Counted from the stretch's first letter, positions 35,863 through 44,258 are shown. The stretch: DNA of 64,000 nt from an uncultured Pelagibacteraceae bacterium (GCA_902613545.1 CACMHW010000003.1:45071-109070), one strand, 5' to 3'. Numbers and translations: made by a program. The notes: generated by a model from the letters alone, not told the origin.

Positions 35863-35892
35863 GAAAAGCCCCTAGAAAACTAGGGGCTTTTC
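35863..35892 (-). terminator. Perfect 13-bp hairpin between binding-protein gene and permease gene (attenuating terminator)
   Basis: The sequence GAAAAGCCCCTAG-AAAA-CTAGGGGCTTTTC is a perfect inverted repeat. On the minus strand it follows the stop of the substrate-binding protein (35910) by 17 bases and has a U-rich tail (TTTTCTTTTAT). It sits inside the operon, before the livH-like gene, so it likely lets only part of transcription through and may protect the binding-protein mRNA 3' end. Confidence 0.85.
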
Positions 35893-35909
35893 AAATTATT
35901 CAGAAGTTA

Positions 35910-37151
35910 TTAGCTTCTTTCAGACCATTTCGGGATTGGATGATAGAATTTATCAGAAGCCCATTTTGTAGGAGCTACTACTCTATTCTCACAATCATCG
36001 CCTTTACATCTTACTTGAAACAAGATCATTGGCTTAGCAACGTTTTGGCCACCAGGTCCAAATTTAATGTTTCCATAGAAAGTTTGCATTTCTGTATCAA
36101 CGAGCGCATCTCTAACTGCATCTCTATCAAAAGAATTTGCTCTTTCGAACGCATCTTTAAACACTAACAATGCTGCAGAAGACTCTGCTGATTGATATGG
36201 CGGGTCATATCCAAATTCTTTTTGGAAGTCTTTAGCGTATTTCTTACCAGAGCCAAAGAATTTATCTTTGTAAGATAAATTTTTGTGCCACTGAGAAGCG
36301 CACAATGCGAATTCTGATTTCTTTCCATGTTGTTTAGAAAGTTTAGCAGCATCACAGTGTGTCATCGCTAACATAGGAACATCAACTTTCATTTCAGAAA
36401 TTTGTCTGATTGCAGTTAATGCACCTTTTGTGTGACCTGATACAACTAGCACATCTGGCTTAACAGCTTTTACTTTAGCCAATGTAGCTGCCATATCGTT
36501 AAGTTCTTTTGGTAGTTTGTCATCGATGATGATCTCAGATCCAGTTCTTTTCGCTGCATCTAAAATACCAAGTCTCACGTCTTGCGAGAAAGCATCTTGT
36601 TCAAATGCTTGAGCAATTTTTACTCCTTTACCACCGTTTTTTTCTACCGCTAAATCGATAGCTACTTCAAGGTATTGGTTAGCTGGTGATAACACCGCGA
36701 ACAAATATTTGTATCCTTTAGTAAATAAAGATCTAGATGCACCATTCGCTTCAACCATAGGAATTTTATACTTCTCGGTTACTGGTGCAATGGCTTTCGT
36801 TAAACCTGAACTGTATGGTCCAAGCATGTAATGAACGCCATCTTGTTTAATTAGTCTTTCAGCTAACTGAGCGGCTCTTTTTGGGTTTGACTCATCATCA
36901 TAGTAAATGATCTCAAACTTATATTTCTTACCTTGTACTTCTACTCCACCCATTTTGTTAATTCTCTCAACGGCCATGTTGTAACCATTTTGAGTATGAA
37001 CTCCATTTGAAGAGTATTTACCTGTAAGAGATATTGCAGAACCTAACACAATGTACTCACCTTCTACTTTTGCAAAAGAAGAAGTGAAAGAAACAAGTGC
37101 TAAAGTTATTGCTGAAATAAATGTAACAAATAGTTTAGCTATTTTATTCAT
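35910..37151 (-). CDS. Liv-type ABC transporter, periplasmic substrate-binding protein, second system
   Basis: A 413-residue binding protein with signal peptide (ITLALVSFTSSFAK). The mature start YIVLGSAISLTGKYSSNG and NKMGGVEVQGKKYKFEIIYYDDESNPKRAAQLAERLI place it in Peripla_BP_6. It is longer than the LivJ of the first system (367) and has a C-terminal tail (VVAPTKWASDKFYHPIPKW) common in amide, urea or aromatic-acid binding members. Its leader TTAATTAATTAATTAACAAGAAGGGAAATA is nearly the same as that of livJ. First gene of the second Liv operon. Ligand unknown. Confidence 0.9.
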   Translation of the reverse strand: MNKIAKLFVTFISAITLALVSFTSSFAKVEGEYIVLGSAISLTGKYSSNGVHTQNGYNMAVERINKMGGVEVQGKKYKFEIIYYDDESNPKRAAQLAERLIKQDGVHYMLGPYSSGLTKAIAPVTEKYKIPMVEANGASRSLFTKGYKYLFAVLSPANQYLEVAIDLAVEKNGGKGVKIAQAFEQDAFSQDVRLGILDAAKRTGSEIIIDDKLPKELNDMAATLAKVKAVKPDVLVVSGHTKGALTAIRQISEMKVDVPMLAMTHCDAAKLSKQHGKKSEFALCASQWHKNLSYKDKFFGSGKKYAKDFQKEFGYDPPYQSAESSAALLVFKDAFERANSFDRDAVRDALVDTEMQTFYGNIKFGPGGQNVAKPMILFQVRCKGDDCENRVVAPTKWASDKFYHPIPKWSERS

Positions 37152-37229
37152 TATTTCCCTTCTTGTTAATTAATTAATTAATAATTAATTAAAACAAGAA
37201 ATAGAGATTTTGACAACAGTAAGAAGTGC

Positions 37230-37856
37230 TTAAAAATTCTGTGTCGCAGCAATGTAAACTGCTAAAATTAGAAGAACACACGCAGAAATTGTATTTAATA
37301 GCTTTGGTTTACTTCTTAACCATACTGAAATTTTTTCAGCTGCTAATCCATAAATCATTAACGTTAAAAAATCTAAAACTACATATGTGATTAATAATAT
37401 TAAAAACTGCGAAATAATATTGGATCCAAAATTAATAAAGGTAGGAAAAATTGTTCCAAAGAATAAAAGTGCTTTTGGGCTTAAACCTGCAACTAATAAT
37501 CCATCTTTATAAAATGACAGTGGTGATTTTAAATTTTGATCTTTAGAATTAAAATTTCTAATTTTAGAAGTAAAAGTATCATAGGCTAAATAAACTATAT
37601 AAAATATCCCTGCCCATTTTAAATAGTAAAGGACTTGAGGGTTGTCACTTAAAAAAGAGCCAATTAAAAAAACTACTAAAATAGCTTGGATAGTATTTGC
37701 AGATATATCTCCTAAAGCAGTCCAAACAGATCTATTCAATCCATAGTTTAACGTGTGTGATACAATTACAACTCTGGGCGGACCTGGAGAAATAAATAAA
37801 AATAAAATGATTTGTAAAAATATTATATAGTCTGTTGGAAACATTTGATTAGTCAC
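37230..37856 (-). CDS. LysE-family translocator
   Basis: A 208-residue membrane protein with about six hydrophobic segments. It has the LysE N-terminal motif ISPGPPRVVIVSHTLNYGLNRSVWTALGDISANTI and the second region DGLLVAGLSPKALLFFGTIFPTFI. The track start is 13 bp from the divergent TIGR03643-type gene; Met-5 (MFPTD) would be another start. Likely amino acid or small-metabolite exporter. Not closely alike to the other LysE protein at 13621-14208. Confidence 0.85.
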   Translation of the reverse strand: MTNQMFPTDYIIFLQIILFLFISPGPPRVVIVSHTLNYGLNRSVWTALGDISANTIQAILVVFLIGSFLSDNPQVLYYLKWAGIFYIVYLAYDTFTSKIRNFNSKDQNLKSPLSFYKDGLLVAGLSPKALLFFGTIFPTFINFGSNIISQFLILLITYVVLDFLTLMIYGLAAEKISVWLRSKPKLLNTISACVLLILAVYIAATQNF

Positions 37857-37869
37857 TATATATAAATTT

Positions 37870-38166
37870 ATGAAGAAAAAAAGTTTTATCCCTCAAACAA
37901 GAGTTAAAAACCCTGAGCCTAAAGAAAAGGATGATAATTGGATTATTTGGGCGGCATGGGCAGATAGAATTACTTTTGAAGAGATAAAAGAAAAAACTGG
38001 AAAGAATGAGTCACAAGTAATTAAAATAATGCGGAAAAATTTAAAACCAGGCTCCTTTCGTTTATGGAGGAAAAGAGCACACAATACTAGCATTAAACAC
38101 AGGAAAAAGTTTCAGCTAGCTAGAAAAAAACTTAGAGAAAAAATTAAATTAACTGATATATATTAA
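37870..38166 (+). CDS. TIGR03643/DUF2805 family protein
   Basis: A 98-residue basic protein with the conserved core IIWAAWADRITFEEIKEKTG and VIKIMRKNLKPGSFRLWRKRAH, matching the TIGR03643 (DUF2805) family. The central part looks like a helix-turn-helix (ITFEEIKEKTGKNESQVIKIMRK), so nucleic-acid binding is possible but unproven. The C-terminal third is strongly basic (KHRKKFQLARKKLREK). It lies 2 bp before grxC and is probably co-transcribed with grxC and the exported msrB. Confidence 0.85.
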   Translation: MKKKSFIPQTRVKNPEPKEKDDNWIIWAAWADRITFEEIKEKTGKNESQVIKIMRKNLKPGSFRLWRKRAHNTSIKHRKKFQLARKKLREKIKLTDIY

Positions 38167-38168
38167 TT

Positions 38169-38429
38169 ATGAAAAAAGTTACAATGTATACTGGCAATCC
38201 TTGCTCATTTTGTGCAGCAGCTAAAGCATTATTAAAAACAAAAAATGTTGAGATAGAGGAAATAGATATTTGGGCAGATCCAGCTAACGCAAAAGAAATG
38301 TTACAAAGAACCAATGGCGTAAGAACTATTCCTCAAATTTTTGTTGGTGATCATTACATTGGTGGTAATGATAAACTTCAGGAAGCGAACAGAAACGGTG
38401 AATTAGATAAAATTTTAAAAGGAGAATGA
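38169..38429 (+). CDS. grxC: Glutaredoxin 3
   Basis: An 86-residue thioredoxin-fold protein. The active-site motif is PCSFC (a C-x-x-C variant of CPYC), followed by GVRTIPQIFVGDHYIGGND with the cis-Pro and the GG motif that bind glutathione. It reduces disulfides with glutathione in the cytoplasm. Its end overlaps the msrB start by four bases. The gshA-gshB genes that supply glutathione are 7 kb downstream on the same strand. Confidence 0.94.
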   Translation: MKKVTMYTGNPCSFCAAAKALLKTKNVEIEEIDIWADPANAKEMLQRTNGVRTIPQIFVGDHYIGGNDKLQEANRNGELDKILKGE

Positions 38430-38878
38430 GGAGAAATTTTTTAAAATATTTAAGCTTATCAATTTTTTCTTCTTTTATTCTTCCTTTAAACTCACTATTT
38501 GCTAATACAAATAAAATTATCAATAAAAATCTTACAAAAAAACAAAAAGAAATAATGTTCAATGAGGGAACAGAAAGACCTTTTTCTAGTGATTTACTAA
38601 GAGAAAATAGAAAGGGTTTTTATCACTGTGCTAATTGTGGAAATAAACTTTTTGCTTCTACCAGTAAATTCGACAGTGGTACAGGTTGGCCATCATTTTC
38701 TGAAGCTTTGCCTGGAGCTTTCAAAACAAAAATCGATTACAAATTTGGTATGGTAAGAACTGAATATCATTGTGCTAAGTGTGGAGCTCATCATGGGCAT
38801 GTATTTAATGACGGTCCAGGTGCAAATGGAAAAAGATTTTGTAGCAATGGTCTATGTCTAATATTTAAACCAGAGTAG
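38426..38878 (+). CDS. msrB: Peptide-methionine (R)-S-oxide reductase MsrB, exported form
   Basis: A 150-residue MsrB with an N-terminal export signal (MRRNFLKYLSLSIFSSFILPLNSLFANT), so it should act in the periplasm or be membrane-anchored. Zinc-site cysteines lie in HCANCGNKLF and HCAKCGAHHGH, substrate-site GTGWPSF is present, and the catalytic Cys is in KRFCSNG. A further Cys follows four residues later (LCLIF). It overlaps grxC by four bases, suggesting thiol-based recycling, although grxC is cytoplasmic. A second, signal-less MsrB is at 44259-44633. Confidence 0.92.
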   Translation: MRRNFLKYLSLSIFSSFILPLNSLFANTNKIINKNLTKKQKEIMFNEGTERPFSSDLLRENRKGFYHCANCGNKLFASTSKFDSGTGWPSFSEALPGAFKTKIDYKFGMVRTEYHCAKCGAHHGHVFNDGPGANGKRFCSNGLCLIFKPE

Positions 38879-38885
38879 TAGTGAA

Positions 38886-40001
38886 ATGTTATTAGTCAAA
38901 AAAATTACTAATACAATTAAATTGTTTATAATTGTAATCTTTATAACTTTTTCCCTTTCCCTCTTAATAGATTTTTTTTTGGGGAAACTAATTTTAAAAA
39001 GTCTAGATCCATATTTATCAAAAACTAATTTTTATGAGAGATTAATAAGAATTGACCATAAATTTTATCATCACACATTGAGAGAAAATATAAGATATGA
39101 CAAAACCCCTAGTTTTGATAATTTTTATACTCTTTGCACAGATAATCACGGTTTTAAATATAAGTGTGGTTTCAAAAGAGATAAAAATTTTGAAATTGCT
39201 TTTTTAGGAGACTCTTTTGTTGAAGGTGTATCGCTGAATTATGAAAACACTTTTGTGGGAATATTTGAAGATAAAAAAAATATATCTGTAGCTAATCTAG
39301 GAGTCACTTCGTATGCTCCAAATATATATTTATCAAAAGTAAAATATTTATTAGATAATGATTATAAGTTTAAACATATTATAGTTTTTATAGACATAAG
39401 TGATGTGTTTGATGACAATACATTTTATAAATTAAATGATGATTTTTCAATTTCAGAAAGAAAAGCAAAAGAAAAAAATTTAAAAAGAAGAAAATTTTTA
39501 AGGTATAATTTTCCTTTAACAAACTATTACATGTTTGTAATCAAAATGAACAGTAGGTTGAATAAAGAAGTGCCGCCTTCAAATAGCGAAAAGCCAATAT
39601 TTAATGAAAGAGCAAGCAAAAAAGCTATGTGGACTTATAAATCTGATGGAGAGTTAGATGGTTATCAAGGCTCCATTACTAAAACTCAAGATGAAATGAT
39701 ATTTGCTATGAACAAGCTTTATGAGTTATTAAAAAAAAATAATATTAAATTGAGTTTAGCGGTCTATCCTTGGCCACAACAATTGGAATTTAACGATGAA
39801 AATTCTAAACATGTAAATATATGGAGAAGTTTCTGTGAAAAAAAATGTACTAAATTTATAAACTTTTTTCCCTATTTTTTTGAAGAAAAAAAGAGAACCT
39901 CTTACCTAGAGGTTTATAAAAAGTATTATTTTTGGAATGATGTTCATTTTAACGCTGAAGGTAACAGAGTAATAGCAGAAAAACTTTTAAAAGAATTTTA
40001 A
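38886..40001 (+). CDS. SGNH-hydrolase-like membrane-anchored protein
   Basis: A 371-residue protein with one N-terminal transmembrane segment (LFIIVIFITFSLSLLIDFFLG) and an extracytoplasmic domain. Block I of the SGNH/GDSL fold is FLGDSFVEGV, a VANLGVTSYAPN segment follows, and the C-terminal WNDVHFNAEGNRVIAEKLL supplies the D-x-x-H of block V. Such proteins act as esterases or O-acetyl transferases on polysaccharides, but the substrate is not known. It lies 7 bp after msrB. Composition is very Lys/Asn/Phe-rich, possibly a variable-region gene. Confidence 0.7.
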   Translation: MLLVKKITNTIKLFIIVIFITFSLSLLIDFFLGKLILKSLDPYLSKTNFYERLIRIDHKFYHHTLRENIRYDKTPSFDNFYTLCTDNHGFKYKCGFKRDKNFEIAFLGDSFVEGVSLNYENTFVGIFEDKKNISVANLGVTSYAPNIYLSKVKYLLDNDYKFKHIIVFIDISDVFDDNTFYKLNDDFSISERKAKEKNLKRRKFLRYNFPLTNYYMFVIKMNSRLNKEVPPSNSEKPIFNERASKKAMWTYKSDGELDGYQGSITKTQDEMIFAMNKLYELLKKNNIKLSLAVYPWPQQLEFNDENSKHVNIWRSFCEKKCTKFINFFPYFFEEKKRTSYLEVYKKYYFWNDVHFNAEGNRVIAEKLLKEF

Positions 40002-40036
40002 TTTGTTAGCTAAATATCTTTAATAAAACACATTTT

Positions 40037-40828
40037 TTAATTTATATAACTTTTAATAATCTTAGACAAATCAACTAAAGAGCTAGAAGAATGTTCCCCT
40101 TCAATTATATGAAGTTCACTCTTAAAACCCTTGCTGATTAATATTTCATGATATTTTTTTGATAAAATAGGAAATGTATTTATGTCATTCTTTCCAACAA
40201 TAATAATTGTATGTGAATCTTTTGAAATTCCACTAATATTTTTATAAGGTGAAGTTTTCATTTTATAAACACTTTCCCCCCTCATTTTTCTCCACTTCTC
40301 AAAGTCACAAGGGCAAGAAATTAATATTGATTTATCAATCAGTTTTGGGACTCGGCTATTTATTGTTGCTGAAGTTAATGCACCACCAGAATGACCAATC
40401 ATTATTAAATTGTCAGCATTATAGTATTCTTTCAAATTCTGAGCTGCTTTAGCAACCAATTCTAGTTTTTCCCATTTGTAATTAGTTTTTGCCTTTCTTG
40501 TTTCTTTGTAACTTCCATAAGATTTTCGCCCTGAGTCAAGTGTATATCCAGGTCTTGCGAGAAAGAAAAAATTTACATTTTTCGACAACAATTCGTTTCC
40601 TAATTTCCAATATCCCTTTTTTCCAGGAGGTTTTGTACCAGAGGATAAATCTCCATGTAAAAATATTATAAGGTTTTTTTTATTTTTATTAATTTCACCA
40701 ATAGTTTGAAGTGCTATACATCTATTTTTTTCGGCAGATACATATTTTAAAAAATCCTCTTTATCACAAGCCAAAGAAAAATTTGGTAGAATTAAAAAAA
40801 TGAAAAATAAGATTATATTCTTTATCAT
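40037..40828 (-). CDS. Secreted alpha/beta hydrolase
   Basis: A 263-residue protein with a signal peptide (ILFFIFLILPNFSLACD). It has the fold's landmarks: FLHGDLSSGTKPPG (oxyanion region), the nucleophile GHSGGA, IIVGKNDINTF (acid) and IEGEHSSSS (His). Related to small dienelactone-hydrolase or esterase-like proteins. It overlaps the ribokinase gene by four bases, so the pair is co-translated, but no pathway link is obvious. It converges on the SGNH gene with a 35-bp gap. Confidence 0.75.
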   Translation of the reverse strand: MIKNIILFFIFLILPNFSLACDKEDFLKYVSAEKNRCIALQTIGEINKNKKNLIIFLHGDLSSGTKPPGKKGYWKLGNELLSKNVNFFFLARPGYTLDSGRKSYGSYKETRKAKTNYKWEKLELVAKAAQNLKEYYNADNLIMIGHSGGALTSATINSRVPKLIDKSILISCPCDFEKWRKMRGESVYKMKTSPYKNISGISKDSHTIIIVGKNDINTFPILSKKYHEILISKGFKSELHIIEGEHSSSSLVDLSKIIKSYIN

Positions 40829-41727
40829 TTAAGATCTTCAATGAAGGGCATTGCATCTCCTGCACCAAGCTTTGTTGTAGAAATTCCAGCAACTTTATTT
40901 GCTAATTCTAAGCATTCTTTAATAGGTTTCCTTGTAGATAATCCAAAGGCCAAACCTCCGTTAAAAGCATCGCCTGCTCCAGTGGTATCTAAGGCTTTAA
41001 CCGTGTTAGCTTTTAAATATATGTCCTCATTTCCATCAGAATAAAAAAGACCTTTTTCGCCAAGTGTTATTATTATTTTTTTCATTCCTAGTTGAAGCAA
41101 TTTTTGTGAGGCCACTTTTGCATCTTCTTCATTAGCAATTTTAACACCTGTATAGAATTCTGCCTCGGTTTCATTGGGTGTGAAAAAATCAATATACTTG
41201 AAAAATTCATTTGATAGCTCAGATGCTGGAGCAGGATTTAAAATAGTTAAGACTTTGTTTTCTTTTGCTACTTTAAGGCAATGTAATGTTACATCTAATG
41301 GCACTTCTAGTTGGGTGAGAAATATTTTTGATTTTTTTATCAGATTAATTTGATCTTTAAGATCTTCTATTGTCAGTGTAGATGGTGCGCCTGTAATTAC
41401 ATTTATAGCATTTTTACCGGAATTTTTGTCAACTAAAATACCTGCAACACCTGTTTGAAGATTTTCGTTTTGAATTATGTGTTTTGTATCAATATTATTT
41501 TTTTTGAAAGTCTCTAAAGCTAATTTACCGTAAGTGTCTTTACCAATTTTAGAAAAAAAATTTACTTTTCCTCCTAATCTAGCAATACATATTGCTTGGT
41601 TGCTTCCTTTGCCTCCTGGTCCTACATTATATTTCGCTCCCAATATTGTTTCACCGATTGATGGAATTTTAGAACCAGAAAAACTTATGTCTGCAACAAA
41701 TATACCTAGAACACAAATTTCACTCAT
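40825..41727 (-). CDS. rbsK: Ribokinase (PfkB family)
   Basis: A 300-residue cytoplasmic sugar kinase. N-terminal signature GGKGSNQAICIARLGG and the C-terminal ATP/catalytic motif DTTGAGDAFNGGLAFGL (Asp base) are intact. LNPAPASEL and NETEAEFYTG are typical of RbsK. It phosphorylates ribose or another pentose such as deoxyribose. It overlaps ccdA by one base. No ribose transporter is in the window, so it may recycle nucleoside-derived sugars. Confidence 0.9.
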   Translation of the reverse strand: MSEICVLGIFVADISFSGSKIPSIGETILGAKYNVGPGGKGSNQAICIARLGGKVNFFSKIGKDTYGKLALETFKKNNIDTKHIIQNENLQTGVAGILVDKNSGKNAINVITGAPSTLTIEDLKDQINLIKKSKIFLTQLEVPLDVTLHCLKVAKENKVLTILNPAPASELSNEFFKYIDFFTPNETEAEFYTGVKIANEEDAKVASQKLLQLGMKKIIITLGEKGLFYSDGNEDIYLKANTVKALDTTGAGDAFNGGLAFGLSTRKPIKECLELANKVAGISTTKLGAGDAMPFIEDLK

Positions 41728-42467
41728 TAGCCAAGCTTAGCGAGAATAGGAAAGTTCGTCAAAATATAATAGCTAATTACTTGTATATAGTTTGTTGTAA
41801 TTAAAATACCTGTAGCTAAAAGAATAGCTCCACCAGTTTTTGTGATTGTACCGTAGTATTTACCAAAACCTTTCTTCGTGTTTAAAAATCTACTCATATA
41901 ATAACCAGACAATATAAATGGGATAGCTAGTCCAAGAGAGTAAAATGACAATAACAAAATTCCTTTACTGATTGTTGCTTCGGTTGCTGATAAAGCAATG
42001 ATTGAACCTAATACTGGACCAATACAGGGTGTCCAACCAAATGCAAATGCTGCTCCAACTAAAAAAGGGAAAGCATAATTATCTTTATAATTTGAAGTTG
42101 TTTCAAATCTTTTTTCAGCATTTAAAAAGGAGAAATTTAAAAATCCTAACATTTGTAAAGAAAAAATAATTATTATTAAACCAGCAACAATCCGAAGTTC
42201 ATTCGAAAAAAAAAGCAATACATTACCGATTGCGGAAGCTGCTGCACCGAGAGTTATAAAGACAAAAGAAAACCCTAATGAGAAAAGAATAGTTTTTGTT
42301 AAAACTATTGATTTGTTTTTATCTATTTCTCCTAAATCTTTTCCAGTTATATAAGAAATGTATCCAGGAATTATCGGAAGTACGCATGGAGTAAGAAAAC
42401 TTATGAATCCAGCTCCAAAAGCAAACGCAAGTTTAATGATCATGGTTACTTTATATTTGCCTTTCAA
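41727..42467 (-). CDS. ccdA: CcdA-type thiol-disulfide transporter (cytochrome c biogenesis/DsbD membrane domain)
   Basis: An inner-membrane protein with six hydrophobic segments. Two reactive cysteines sit in the family motifs FLTPCVLPIIPGYIS and FAFGWTPCIGPVLGS. It carries electrons from cytoplasmic thioredoxin to the periplasm for cytochrome c maturation and other thiol clients. The track start gives 246 residues (MKGKYKVTM...); the more usual start is Met-9 (MIIKLAFAFG, base 42443), which leaves a wider promoter gap to the divergent gene. It could reduce the exported MsrB encoded nearby; this is inference. Confidence 0.9.
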   Translation of the reverse strand: MKGKYKVTMIIKLAFAFGAGFISFLTPCVLPIIPGYISYITGKDLGEIDKNKSIVLTKTILFSLGFSFVFITLGAAASAIGNVLLFFSNELRIVAGLIIIIFSLQMLGFLNFSFLNAEKRFETTSNYKDNYAFPFLVGAAFAFGWTPCIGPVLGSIIALSATEATISKGILLLSFYSLGLAIPFILSGYYMSRFLNTKKGFGKYYGTITKTGGAILLATGILITTNYIQVISYYILTNFPILAKLG

Positions 42468-42493
42468 CTTTACCGCAAATACAATATTGGCTC

Positions 42494-42838
42494 ATGATAT
42501 TTAAATACATAGGTTTTTTATTCACTCTATTGTGGTCGTACACCTTTATAAAGTCTCAAAGTATTTTTAAAAAAGGATCAGGAATTTTAATTACTTTATT
42601 CGTAACAAACATTTCTTGGTTTACTTTTATTGCAGCTTGTTTTTATGGACTAAAAAATTTCAGTTTTTACCACGCAATTTTAGGAATAATCCTTAGTGTC
42701 ATTTTGGTGCAGTTAGCTTTTGCAAGAATAAAACTTTTTATAAATTCAAAAATTAGTGACAAAAGTAGGTTAATCAGGATTAAGACTTCATTAGAATATT
42801 TGATTTTATTTACAATCGTATATTTAATTTTTTTCTAA
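42494..42838 (+). CDS. Small hypothetical membrane protein
   Basis: A 114-residue protein with about three to four hydrophobic segments (FLFTLLWSYTFI, ILITLFVTNISWFTFIAACF, ILGIILSVILVQLAF, YLILFTIVYLIFF). I do not recognise a family. It is divergent from ccdA with 26 bp between track starts and converges on the histidine phosphatase gene, sharing bases CTAA between the two stop codons. Position next to ccdA is the only hint. Confidence 0.55.
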   Translation: MIFKYIGFLFTLLWSYTFIKSQSIFKKGSGILITLFVTNISWFTFIAACFYGLKNFSFYHAILGIILSVILVQLAFARIKLFINSKISDKSRLIRIKTSLEYLILFTIVYLIFF

Positions 42839-43389
42839 AAAGTATTGATTGTAGATAAAACATTAAAGTTTTTATCAGTGATAATTAATTCTCCAGAACG
42901 AGGTGCTTCTCCAGTCATAGCTAAGATGACAACATAATGAGTCACCAAAACTAAATTTTTACCTTGCCCATCCCAATTTTTTATAAAACTTTTCAATTCT
43001 TTAATTTGTTTTTTTTCATTTTTATCAAAAGGTGGGCTAAAGGTAGAGTTTAACGCAGAAAATTCTTTAAATTTACCAAATGCATATTTAGCAGTGTCCT
43101 TGCACCTACACCACTGACTTGATAAAACTTGATCAATCTTAATTTTTTTTTCCTCAAAAAGTTTGCCTATTTTTTTGGATTGATTGATGCCTATTTCGTT
43201 TAAATTTCTTTGTGTTCTACAATCTTTAATATTAAATCCTTTAGGATCTCCTCCTCCAGGGGCTAAAGCATGTCTAATTAATATAATCTTGTCCCCATCT
43301 TTTGCAGGTTTCCAAAAATGTTCTGAAGAATAAGTATGAGACGAAGAAAATGAAAGTAGTATCAGTAGGGAAATAATTTGCTTCTTCAT
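42835..43389 (-). CDS. Histidine phosphatase family protein, exported
   Basis: A 184-residue protein with a signal peptide (IISLLILLSFSSSHTYS). The phosphohistidine motif is LIRHALAPGGGDP (RHA in place of RHG), and the second catalytic part appears as LSSQWCRCKDTAKYAFG and LVTHYVVILAMTG (second His). This is the phosphoglycerate-mutase-like superfamily; exported members act on small phosphoesters or phosphorylated cell-surface compounds. Substrate unknown. The 131 bases upstream hold no gene (see tRNA-like note in findings). Confidence 0.8.
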   Translation of the reverse strand: MKKQIISLLILLSFSSSHTYSSEHFWKPAKDGDKIILIRHALAPGGGDPKGFNIKDCRTQRNLNEIGINQSKKIGKLFEEKKIKIDQVLSSQWCRCKDTAKYAFGKFKEFSALNSTFSPPFDKNEKKQIKELKSFIKNWDGQGKNLVLVTHYVVILAMTGEAPRSGELIITDKNFNVLSTINTF

Positions 43390-43520
43390 GGTGGATGAAA
43401 TGATAATCTAACAAACTTATGTTGCCTTGGTCTAGAGGACATGGCAAGAATCACAGTATTTTACTTTAAGGTTGTATTCAAAAACCTTTTAATTGTGTGG
43501 ATAATTTCTTGAATATAATG

Positions 43521-44255
43521 CTAATTTTTTAATTTAGATTTTTTTTGAAATATATAATTTATAGATACTCTTTTTTTAAGAAAATAATTATTTTTTTTAA
43601 AAAAGTTTAAAAGTTGTTTTTTTTTCCTTTTATCGTAATCGAGCACTTCAACACAGATTACATTGACTTTTGTTTTTCTGAAATTTATCGATTTTAAAAC
43701 CTCAATTTCATGACCTTCAATGTCTATATTCATAAAATCTATTTCTTTAAAATTATGTTTATCAAGTATTTTTTCTAGTCTTAGCGTCTTTACATATCTT
43801 ATTTTAATATCTTTGTTAGAAATATTAAAAGTAGTTTTAAGCCAACTTTTATGTTTTAAATCTAAAGTATTTTTTGGATCTAAGTCGCCTAAATAATACA
43901 ATTTTTTTTTAATCTCTTTATTTGAAATTGCTGCACAAATATTAATATCTCCTGGACGAGCGTAATTAAACATATCTATTGTTAATTGATTTAAATCTAT
44001 ATTCATGCCCCTCCAGCCTTTTCTATAAAGAGATAAAGTATTGTTCACCCTTGTAGGGTGATAACATCCAATATCTAAGTAAACTCCTTTGTGTGATTTA
44101 TCAAATAATTCTAAAATTTTTTTATCTTCATTAAATTGTGAGCTTTTGAATAAAAACTTATAGTTTCGAATATAAATATTATAAAAAAAATAAATTTTTC
44201 TTAAAAAAGGAAAGCTTTTTGTTAAATTTAAAAATTTTGAATTATGGGTTGACAT
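43521..44255 (-). CDS. FkbM-family methyltransferase
   Basis: A 244-residue SAM-dependent methyltransferase. The SAM-binding region is GVYLDIGCYHPTRVNNTLSLYRKGWRGMNIDLN, and IDFMNIDIEGHEIEVLKSINF is the FkbM family signature. Members often methylate sugars or surface polysaccharides. Very Lys/Asn-rich and AT-rich. It lies 3 bp downstream of the cytoplasmic msrB on the same strand. Function within this cluster is unclear. Confidence 0.85.
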   Translation of the reverse strand: MSTHNSKFLNLTKSFPFLRKIYFFYNIYIRNYKFLFKSSQFNEDKKILELFDKSHKGVYLDIGCYHPTRVNNTLSLYRKGWRGMNIDLNQLTIDMFNYARPGDINICAAISNKEIKKKLYYLGDLDPKNTLDLKHKSWLKTTFNISNKDIKIRYVKTLRLEKILDKHNFKEIDFMNIDIEGHEIEVLKSINFRKTKVNVICVEVLDYDKRKKKQLLNFFKKNNYFLKKRVSINYIFQKKSKLKN

Positions 44256-44258
44256 TAT

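Noticed and set aside
37152-37200. Repeated TTAATTAATTAATT tract as a CRISPR or satellite repeat
   Set aside because: Simple AT-rich tract without spacers. It is shared with the livJ leader and better explained as part of a common 5' leader.
43425-43500. A functional tRNA gene in the 131-bp gap
   Set aside because: D-arm-like and T-arm-like pieces exist, but there is no acceptor stem partner and the anticodon stem does not close; kept only as a possible remnant.
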